DNA from: Deinococcus rhizophilus | Lineage (GTDB): Bacteria; Deinococcota; Deinococci; Deinococcales; Deinococcaceae | Reading direction: 5' to 3' | Assembly (NCBI RefSeq): GCF_030271215.1 | Contig: NZ_JASNGB010000037.1 | Location: 12,213 to 20,121, forward strand | DNA: 7,909 nt | Part shown: piece after piece, positions 1 to 7,909 of the stretch | Numbering within the stretch: the stretch's first letter is position 1 | Layout: every line of letters starts with the position of its first letter | The notes under the pieces: model-generated | Told to the model about the DNA's origin: nothing | The model's database searches: none | What the model saw: the letters and a program-made list of their open reading frames with translations, nothing else | Position numbers and translations under genes: made by a program

Positions 1-1
1 T

Positions 2-715
2 CTAGCCCGCCACGAACCGCAGCACGCCCTCCGCCCCGCCCGCCGGGTCGAGCAGCGGAACCACGGTGCTGACGCTGACCTGCGCGGCGTAGCGCACGTC
101 CTCCTCCAGCCCGATACCGCCCAGGTAGGTGCCGTGCCCGCTGCCTGACAGCACCTCGGCGGGGTTGCCGGAGCTGCGGCGCACCGTCAGGGCGATGCGG
201 GCGCCGTCATCGGGGGTGAAGTCGCCCATCGCCAGGAGGTACTCGGCCAGCACCCCGGCGGCGTACACGTCCTCCAGACCCACCCGGCCGTCGGTCCCCG
301 CGCAGACGATGGCGATTTCCTCGGTCGCCAGGGCACGGGCGCGGCGGGCGGCGGCGTGGGCGTTGGTCAGCGCGGCCAGGAGTACATGCTTGCCGCTCGC
401 GGCGGCGAGATGGGCGGCGGCGGTCCCGTTGGTGGTGTTCATCACGACCGATTGGTTCGCGAAGTTTCCAGCGGCGGCCTCCACCGGGCTGTTGCCCAGG
501 TCGAAGCCGGGGATGGGCCGCCCGCCGCGTTCGCCCGCCAGCACGACCCCTGCGGCCCGCTGAGTCAGGGCGACCTCCGGGGTGGAGGTCAGCAGCAGCG
601 CCTCTGCCCCGCGTTCCAGGTAGGTCACGGCGGTGGTGGTCGCCCGCAGCACGTCCACGACGAGGACCACGTCGGAGTAGGCCCCGTGGGGCAGCAGATC
701 GACCCGCAGCCTCAT
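2..715 (-). CDS. comB: 2-phosphosulfolactate phosphatase family protein (ComB)
   Basis: The 237-residue product matches the ComB family, Mg-dependent phosphatases that hydrolyse 2-phosphosulfolactate to sulfolactate, a step of coenzyme M synthesis in methanogens. Visible family blocks are [10 protein letters not shown] (residues 19–28), [17 protein letters not shown] (61–77), NTTNGTAA (93–100) and [17 protein letters not shown] (138–154). The length is normal for the family and nothing is broken. The ATG overlaps the rpe stop codon as ATGA, and no good Shine-Dalgarno precedes it, so translation is probably coupled to rpe. The stop (TAG) lies at the very edge of the window, so downstream neighbours are unknown. 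Family membership is secure. The substrate in a bacterium that presumably makes no coenzyme M is not: sulfolactate metabolism or another phospho-acid are possibilities. Confidence 0.9.
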   Translation of the reverse strand: MRLRVDLLPHGAYSDVVLVVDVLRATTTAVTYLERGAEALLLTSTPEVALTQRAAGVVLAGERGGRPIPGFDLGNSPVEAAAGNFANQSVVMNTTNGTAAAHLAAASGKHVLLAALTNAHAAARRARALATEEIAIVCAGTDGRVGLEDVYAAGVLAEYLLAMGDFTPDDGARIALTVRRSSGNPAEVLSGSGHGTYLGGIGLEEDVRYAAQVSVSTVVPLLDPAGGAEGVLRFVAG

Positions 716-1377
716 GCGAGCGCCGCCCGCAACCGCGAGAGCCCCGCCGCCGCCCCGTCCGGCCCGAAGACACTGCTGCCCGCGACGAGGTTGGTCGCCC
801 CCGCCCCGGCCAGCGACCGGGCATTGGCGGGCGTCACGCCGCCGTCCACCTGAAGCTCGGCCGCGCTGCCCAGCTCGTCGAGCCAGCCGCGCAGGGTGCG
901 GACGCGTTCCACACTCGCCGGGATGAACTTCTGGCCGCCGAAGCCGGGGTTCACGCTCATGACCAGCACGAGGTCCACGTCGGCCAGCACCGGGCGCACG
1001 GCCTCCAGCGGGGTGCCGGGGTTGAGGGTCACCCCCGCCCGCTTGCCCAGTTCGCGGATCGCCCCCACGACGCGGTGGACGTGCCGGGTGGCCTCCACAT
1101 GCACGGTGATCCCGTCGGCCCCGGCCTGGGCGAAGTCGCGCAGGTAGCGTTCGGGTTCCTCGATCATCAGATGCACGTCCATGAAGAGGGGGGATGCCCG
1201 CCGCGCCGCCGCGAGGATGGGCAGCCCGAAGGAGAGGTTGGGCACGAAGCGTCCGTCCATCACGTCCACGTGCGCCCAGTCGGCGTCCGCGATGGCCTGC
1301 AACTCCTCGCCCAGGCGGGTGAAATCGCAGGACAGGAGACTGGGGGCGAGCTTGACGGGGCGGGCGGGAACGGTCAC
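712..1377 (-). CDS. rpe: Ribulose-phosphate 3-epimerase
   Basis: This cytosolic TIM-barrel enzyme interconverts ribulose 5-phosphate and xylulose 5-phosphate in the pentose phosphate pathway. The 221-residue product shows [11 protein letters not shown] (9–19), [16 protein letters not shown] (36–51), [13 protein letters not shown] (66–78), [13 protein letters not shown] (140–152), [12 protein letters not shown] (175–186) and the phosphate-binding VAGSSVFG (198–205). H36, D38, H69 and D178 fit the metal ligands, and D38 and D178 fit the catalytic acid/base pair. The start is GTG; no in-frame ATG fits the conserved N-terminus. A GAGAAGGG Shine-Dalgarno-like stretch (1391–1398) lies 13 nt upstream, which is long. 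An ATG at 1383–1385 is better spaced but opens only a three-codon ORF that overlaps this start. comB follows with a 4-nt overlap. Confidence 0.96.
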   Translation of the reverse strand: MTVPARPVKLAPSLLSCDFTRLGEELQAIADADWAHVDVMDGRFVPNLSFGLPILAAARRASPLFMDVHLMIEEPERYLRDFAQAGADGITVHVEATRHVHRVVGAIRELGKRAGVTLNPGTPLEAVRPVLADVDLVLVMSVNPGFGGQKFIPASVERVRTLRGWLDELGSAAELQVDGGVTPANARSLAGAGATNLVAGSSVFGPDGAAAGLSRLRAALA

Positions 1378-1502
1378 GCGGCCATGTTAACCCTTCTCAT
1401 GGTGAGGTGGCTCACTTCCGGCCGCCTGCCCCCTGTGGCCCCTCCCGGTGGCATCATGCGGGCAACGATGTCCCCTTCCCCCTTCCCCCTGGAGGCCCGC
1501 TC
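1378..1502. promoter_or_regulatory. Divergent intergenic control region between rpe and the mutase gene
   Basis: This 125-bp region must hold the start signals for both divergent units. It contains a perfect 5-bp inverted repeat, GTGAG-GTGG-CTCAC (1402–1415), with a further CTCA half-site at 1396–1399 that can pair with the same TGAG. A 20-nt pyrimidine tract (1471–1490) follows. I could not pick a convincing -35/-10 pair for either direction. No cobalamin riboswitch is apparent; the region is short for one and I see no B12-box-like sequence. Confidence 0.55.
1491..1495 (+). promoter_or_regulatory. Shine-Dalgarno that fixes the mutase start codon
   Basis: GGAGG lies 7 nt before the ATG at 1503. 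This decides for that start over an in-frame ATG at 1407, whose extra 32 residues look like translated intergenic DNA and fall in the divergent control region. Confidence 0.85.
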
Positions 1503-3665
<2,163 letters not shown>

Positions 3666-3669
3666 CCCC

Positions 3670-4086
3670 ATGAAGCGCCTGCTCCTCTCCCTGCTCTGCC
3701 TCGCGCCCCTCGCCGCCGCGCAGCCTGCCCGCCTGCCCCCGGTGCCGAATCTGCCCACTGCCCGCACGGTGACGGTGGGCGACCTGCGAACCTGCACCGT
3801 GGGAGAGGTGCGCGTGACCGTGGACCGCGCCGGGCGGGTGCGCTTCCTGACGCACGGGCACCGTTACCCCGATAACACGCTGGTGGTGCGCCAGAGCTAC
3901 GACCGCGCCGGGCGCCTGACCGGGGTGCGGGTGGACTTCAGCGGCTTCGCCGGGCGGCTGCTGGACGTGCGGGGCGTGTTCGACGCGCGGGGCCGCCTGA
4001 TCCGCGAGACGGGGTATCGCCGCGCCGGGGTGACGACGCCGCTGCGGAGCTTCATCCGCCCCCTGCCCAGGGACGCGAGGTGCTGA
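3670..4086 (+). CDS. Small secreted protein of unknown function with three YD-like motifs
   Basis: I do not recognise this 138-residue protein. It begins with a Sec signal peptide: MKRLLL, a hydrophobic core, and a likely cut after AAA (17/18). C10 is preceded by Leu, so it is not a lipobox. The mature part has three evenly spaced motifs: VDRAGRV (51–57), YDRAGRL (77–83) and FDARGRL (104–110). Their Asp residues are 26 and 27 apart, and each motif is followed by a probable beta strand, as in YD/RHS-type beta-hairpin repeats. C42 and the terminal C138 are the only mature cysteines and could form a disulfide. It starts 4 nt after the mutase stop and ends 9 nt before meaB, so it is co-transcribed with two cytosolic partners despite being exported. 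The GGAG at 3651–3654 is rather far from the start. Base composition matches the neighbours, supporting a real gene. Confidence 0.82.
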   Translation: MKRLLLSLLCLAPLAAAQPARLPPVPNLPTARTVTVGDLRTCTVGEVRVTVDRAGRVRFLTHGHRYPDNTLVVRQSYDRAGRLTGVRVDFSGFAGRLLDVRGVFDARGRLIRETGYRRAGVTTPLRSFIRPLPRDARC

Positions 4087-4095
4087 CGGTGATCC

Positions 4096-5049
4096 ATGCC
4101 TGAGCATCCCCTCGCCTCTCCCCTGCTCGCGGGCGACCGCCGCGCCCTGGCCCGCGCGATCACCCTGACCGAGTCCACCCGCCCGGACCATGAAGCGGAG
4201 GCGCAGGCCCTCCTCTCGGAGCTGTTGCCGCACACCGGGCGCAGCATCCGGGTGGGCCTGACCGGGGTGCCGGGGGTGGGCAAGAGCACGCTGATCGAGG
4301 CGCTGGGCCTGCACCTCGCGGACGGGGGCCACCGGGTCGCGGTGCTGGCGGTGGACCCCAGCAGCGCCCGCACCGGCGGCAGCATCATGGGCGACAAGAC
4401 CCGGATGCCCCGGTTGACCGTCCACCCGGGCGCCTACATCCGCCCCAGCCCCAGCCGGGGCACCCTGGGGGGCGTGGCGCGGCGCACCCGCGAGGCGATC
4501 CTGCTGTGCGAGGCCGCCGGGTACGACGTGGTGCTCGTGGAGACGGTGGGCGTGGGCCAGAGCGAGACGCAGGTCGCCGCGATGACCGACCTGTTCGTGC
4601 TGCTGACCCTGCCGAACGCGGGCGACGAGCTTCAGGGCATCAAGCGCGGGATCATGGAACTCGCTGACCTGTGCGTGGTGAACAAGGCCGATACGGACCC
4701 AAAGGCGGCGACCCGCGCCCAGACCGAGCTGACGGCGGCCCTGCGGCTGCTCACCCCACGTGGTGCCCCCTGGCGGCCCCGTGCCCTGCAAGCGTCGGCG
4801 GTGACGGGGGCAGGCATCCCCGAGCTGTGGGCGGCGGTGGGGGCCTACCGGGAGGCGGTGGATATCGCCGCCAGACGCCGCGAGCAGACGGGCGCGTGGT
4901 TCGACGACCTGCTGCGTGAGGCGGCGTGGCGGGCCTTTCAGGCGGGGCTGGACCCGGCGCGGCTGCGCGAATTGCGGGGGGAGGTGCTGGCGGGGCGGCT
5001 CACACCCGTGCAGGGGGTGGGGACCCTCCTCTCCCCCGTCCCGACGTGA
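4096..5049 (+). CDS. meaB: Methylmalonyl-CoA mutase-associated GTPase MeaB (ArgK family)
   Basis: This G3E-type P-loop GTPase binds methylmalonyl-CoA mutase, gates adenosylcobalamin loading and protects the enzyme from inactivation. The 317-residue product is close to family length. The P-loop is GVPGVGKST (57–65, with K63). [20 protein letters not shown] forms the switch region. D144 and [12 protein letters not shown] (146–157) match the Walker B/switch II block, and NKAD (196–199) gives guanine specificity. Older annotations name this family ArgK or LAO/AO transport ATPase, which is misleading here given the mutase upstream. The ATG is chosen because the nearby upstream GTG (4089) is out of frame; a GAGGTG stretch about 13 nt upstream is only a weak ribosome site. 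It is the last gene of the plus-strand operon and converges on the ferritin-like gene. Confidence 0.96.
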   Translation: MPEHPLASPLLAGDRRALARAITLTESTRPDHEAEAQALLSELLPHTGRSIRVGLTGVPGVGKSTLIEALGLHLADGGHRVAVLAVDPSSARTGGSIMGDKTRMPRLTVHPGAYIRPSPSRGTLGGVARRTREAILLCEAAGYDVVLVETVGVGQSETQVAAMTDLFVLLTLPNAGDELQGIKRGIMELADLCVVNKADTDPKAATRAQTELTAALRLLTPRGAPWRPRALQASAVTGAGIPELWAAVGAYREAVDIAARRREQTGAWFDDLLREAAWRAFQAGLDPARLRELRGEVLAGRLTPVQGVGTLLSPVPT

Positions 5050-5083
5050 GAGGGGCCGCCCCCGACAGGAAGCGGCCCCCTCT
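5049..5083 (+). terminator. GC-rich hairpin after meaB
   Basis: An 8-bp perfect GC stem (5052–5059 with 5072–5079) continues for three more pairs past one bulged C (5080), and the loop is 12 nt. It begins at the meaB stop codon and lies in the 49-bp convergent gap. The following CTCTTGC has no proper T-run on either strand, so intrinsic termination is plausible but not certain. It may serve both converging transcripts. Confidence 0.55.
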
Positions 5084-5098
5084 TGCTGACCTCCCCCC

Positions 5099-6007
<909 letters not shown>

Positions 6008-6012
6008 GGGGA

Positions 6013-6019
6013 TTCCTCC
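6013..6019 (-). promoter_or_regulatory. Strong Shine-Dalgarno of the ferritin-like gene
   Basis: The minus strand reads GGAGGAA here, 7 nt from the ATG at 6005–6007 (counted from the GGAGG core). It is the best ribosome site on the minus strand and suggests that this gene is translated independently of nadM. Confidence 0.85.
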
Positions 6020-6025
6020 GGTGAA

Positions 6026-6046
6026 GGGCCGGGTGTCTCCCGGTCC
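6026..6046 (-). other. Possible leader hairpin upstream of the ferritin-like gene
   Basis: CCGGG (6029–6033) and CCCGG (6039–6043) form a 5-bp stem around a 5-nt loop. It extends by two GC pairs past an A·C mismatch in the minus-strand transcript. It ends 6 nt before the Shine-Dalgarno. There is no T-run, so a leader hairpin is more likely than a terminator. Short GC stems are common by chance at this base composition. Confidence 0.3.
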
Positions 6047-6067
6047 GGTCAACGGGGAATAAGCGCC

Positions 6068-6979
6068 TCAGCCCGGACTGGATGAGCGAGCGGCCCCATC
6101 CAGCAGCCGCATGAAGATCACGTGATGGTCCTCGTGAAAGCGGCGGGGGGTCCGCAGGGCCAGCGCGAGGGGCACCGGGCGGGCGGGAAGCGCGGCAGGC
6201 ACGGCTTCGCGGTACACATGCGCGGTCGTCGGCGCGACGAGGGCGCGGGCGGGATGGGCGAACTCCACGCCACCCGCTGCCGTCTCGCCCGGTGGGAGCA
6301 CCCGCCCCGGCAACTCCCACAGCCCGGAGCCGATGGGGTCGCGGCGGGTGTGCAGCCAGGCCCTCTCCCCCTCGACCTGCAGCCAGCGTTCCTCGTGCAG
6401 CCGGGCAGCAGGGGGCAGGGCGGCGCGGGCGGCCTCCACCGCCGCCCACTCGGCCCGCAGGCGGGGGTAGGCGGGTGTCCCCGTGAACCGGGCGAGAAAG
6501 GTCCGCACCCCCTCCGGGACCCCGTCGGGCAGCGGTCGCCCGGTGAAGTAAGCCGCCCGCAGGTCGGTCGCGTTCAGGCCGGGGACCTCGGGCACGGGCA
6601 GGCGGCCCCAGCCGGGAAACCAGCGCAGGTAGGCGGTGCTGGCGTCCTTCTCGAACCCGACGAGGGAGACCGGGGCCCCCTCTCCGAACACCCCCGCCGC
6701 CTCCCGGCGCACGTCGGCGGCCCACAGGTCCGCGTCGAAGCGGTCGGGCAGGGGCCGGAAGGTGACCCGGCGCAGGTCCGCCCCGGCCTCGCGCAAGGCC
6801 CGCCGCAGCATCCCCGCTCGCTCGGGGGCGCTGAAGGGATTCTTGACCGAGCGGGCGAGATTGGCGCTGCCCAGCAGCACGAGCAGGTGGTCGGCGTGGG
6901 CCAGCGCCTCCCGGACGGTGCCCAGGTGCGCCGCGTGGGGCGGCTGGAAGCGGCCGACATAGACGGCCCCGGCGGTCAT
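6068..6979 (-). CDS. nadM: NadM-type NMN adenylyltransferase fused to a degenerate Nudix domain
   Basis: The N-terminal domain (1–165) is a NadM-type adenylyltransferase that joins NMN or NaMN with ATP to give NAD or NaAD. It shows [12 protein letters not shown] (7–18), [15 protein letters not shown] (44–58) and [11 protein letters not shown] (135–145). The usual HxGH reads HAAH. The C-terminal domain (about 195–303) is clearly Nudix-derived: [14 protein letters not shown] (219–232), FAHPARAL (240–247) and the terminal FHEDHHVIF (281–289). Intact fusions of this type add ADP-ribose pyrophosphatase activity. Here the box glycine is Arg (R226), and the REUxEE helix after E232 is absent; FAHP follows only 8 residues later. 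The reading frame stays open, so this looks like an in-frame deletion. Expect an active adenylyltransferase and a dead Nudix domain. The start overlaps the pncB stop as ATGA. Confidence 0.9.
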   Translation of the reverse strand: MTAGAVYVGRFQPPHAAHLGTVREALAHADHLLVLLGSANLARSVKNPFSAPERAGMLRRALREAGADLRRVTFRPLPDRFDADLWAADVRREAAGVFGEGAPVSLVGFEKDASTAYLRWFPGWGRLPVPEVPGLNATDLRAAYFTGRPLPDGVPEGVRTFLARFTGTPAYPRLRAEWAAVEAARAALPPAARLHEERWLQVEGERAWLHTRRDPIGSGLWELPGRVLPPGETAAGGVEFAHPARALVAPTTAHVYREAVPAALPARPVPLALALRTPRRFHEDHHVIFMRLLDGAARSSSPG

Positions 6980-7909
6980 GGCTGGAGATGGCCCCGCAGT
7001 TCCTCGGCCACCCGGTCGCGCAGCTCGGCCACGTCGTCCCCCAGGCCCACCCGGTAGAGGTGCGGATTGAGGGGGCGCCGGGTCCCCGCCGGAAGCCGGG
7101 CGAGGTCCGCACGGGCGCGGGCCTGAATGTCGGGCAGGGACTCGGGGGCGTGGGTGCGCCCGCCGCCCTCCATCACGACCTCACGGGCGGGACGCCAGGT
7201 CAGACCCTCCGGCAGCCGCGAGAAGCGCAGCGGGTTGACGGGGTCGCTCACCCGGTCGCCGGGGCGCGGGGCCTCGCCCAGGGTCAGCGCGTCCAGCGCG
7301 TAGCTGCCGTCCGCCTCGACCGCCCGCCACACCGCCTTCTCGCCCGGCAGGCTGGACTTGCGCGGCTCGCCCGTCAGTTTCATCTTGGGCACGCCGTCCA
7401 GTTGCGCGAGCTTGAACACGCCGCCCAGCGCCCCGCCCCCCTCGCCGCCCGCCGTGACGAGCTGGGTGCCCACCCCGTAGGTGTCGATGCGCCCGCCCTC
7501 CGCGATGACCGACGCGATCACCGACTCGGAGAGGTCGTTGCTGGCGACGATCTTCACGTCCGGGAAGCCCGCCCCGTCGAGGGCCGCGCGGACCCGGCAC
7601 GAGAGGTAGGCGAGGTCGCCGCTGTCCAGCCGCACCCCGCGCAGCTCATGCCCGCGCTCCCGCAGTTCGCGGGCCACGGTCAGCGCGTTGGGCAGGCCGC
7701 TCTGCAGGGTGTCCACCGTGTCCAGCAGCAGCACCGTGCTGTCAGGGTACAGCTCGGCATAGGCGCGGAAGGCGCTCAGCTCGTCCGGGAAGCTCTCGAC
7801 CCAGGCGTGGGCGTGCGTGCCGCTGACGGGCAGGCCGTAGCGCCGCCCCGCCTCCACGTTGGAGGTGCCCACCGCCCCGCCCACATAAGCGGCCCGCGCC
7901 GCGCTGAGC
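6976..7909 (-). CDS. pncB: Nicotinate phosphoribosyltransferase, 5' end outside the window
   Basis: This enzyme makes nicotinate mononucleotide from nicotinate and PRPP, the entry step of nicotinate salvage. About 310 C-terminal residues are visible, and the frame stays open to base 7909. Upstream of the GTG at 7882–7884 the reading ...[10 protein letters not shown] is family sequence, so that GTG is internal and the true start lies beyond the window. Landmarks are [24 protein letters not shown], whose second His (codon 7807–7809) fits the autophosphorylated histidine; GVRLDSGDL (7612–7638); IVASNDLSE; and [13 protein letters not shown]. The C-terminus looks complete. Its stop overlaps the nadM start as ATGA, so the two NAD enzymes are probably made in a coupled ratio. 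Confidence 0.95.
   Translation of the reverse strand, partial: LSAARAAYVGGAVGTSNVEAGRRYGLPVSGTHAHAWVESFPDELSAFRAYAELYPDSTVLLLDTVDTLQSGLPNALTVARELRERGHELRGVRLDSGDLAYLSCRVRAALDGAGFPDVKIVASNDLSESVIASVIAEGGRIDTYGVGTQLVTAGGEGGGALGGVFKLAQLDGVPKMKLTGEPRKSSLPGEKAVWRAVEADGSYALDALTLGEAPRPGDRVSDPVNPLRFSRLPEGLTWRPAREVVMEGGGRTHAPESLPDIQARARADLARLPAGTRRPLNPHLYRVGLGDDVAELRDRVAEELRGHLQP

Noticed and set aside
1407..1502. Longer N-terminus for the mutase from the ATG at 1407
   Set aside because: The extra residues do not look like family sequence, whereas the ATG at 1503 has GGAGG at 7-nt spacing.
1378..1502. Cobalamin riboswitch upstream of the mutase
   Set aside because: The gap is only 125 bp and I see no B12-box-like sequence or fitting fold.
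6008..6052. Longer ferritin-like protein from a TTG at 6050–6052
   Set aside because: The extension would run through the strong Shine-Dalgarno and spoil the N-terminal Tat leader; the ATG at 6005–6007 is better.
6211..6310. A frameshift hiding an intact Nudix box in nadM
   Set aside because: The conserved blocks before and after the gap are in the same frame, so a deletion explains the loss better than a frameshift.

Overview
The window is high-GC, densely packed bacterial DNA. Its gene content and protein style suggest Deinococcus or a close relative: a NadM–Nudix type fusion, a Tat-type exported ferritin-like protein and a bacterial ComB. This is inferred from the protein families, since there is no rRNA or other phylogenetic marker here. 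Every long stretch is coding. The largest gene-free gap is the 125-bp divergent region between rpe and the mutase gene. I see no mobile element, CRISPR array, tRNA or rRNA.

Layout. (1) Bases 2–1377, minus strand: rpe (ribulose-phosphate 3-epimerase, GTG start) overlaps comB (2-phosphosulfolactate phosphatase family) by ATGA, so the two are probably translationally coupled. (2) Bases 1378–1502: divergent control region with a short inverted repeat, a pyrimidine tract that gives a G-quadruplex pattern on the minus strand, and a clear Shine-Dalgarno for the mutase. (3) Bases 1503–5049, plus strand: a methylmalonyl-CoA mutase large chain, a small secreted protein of unknown function with three YD-like motifs, and the mutase-associated GTPase MeaB, followed by a GC-rich hairpin. 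(4) Bases 5099–7909, minus strand, converging on meaB: nicotinate phosphoribosyltransferase (5' end outside the window), a NadM adenylyltransferase fused to a defective Nudix domain, and an exported ferritin-like protein.

How the genes work together. The mutase converts methylmalonyl-CoA to succinyl-CoA with adenosylcobalamin, and MeaB guards and loads the cofactor; together they form the cobalamin end of propionyl-CoA catabolism. PncB and NadM catalyse consecutive steps of NAD synthesis from nicotinate (nicotinate to NaMN, then adenylylation) and are coupled by an ATGA overlap. Rpe acts in the pentose phosphate pathway; the role of ComB in a bacterium is unclear.

The best leads are two. The NadM fusion carries a Nudix domain that has lost the catalytic helix (no REUxEE), apparently by an in-frame deletion. 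An unexplained secreted protein with regularly spaced YD-like motifs sits inside the mutase–MeaB operon. Otherwise this is mostly housekeeping metabolism, and I do not see convincing evidence of a new multi-gene system.
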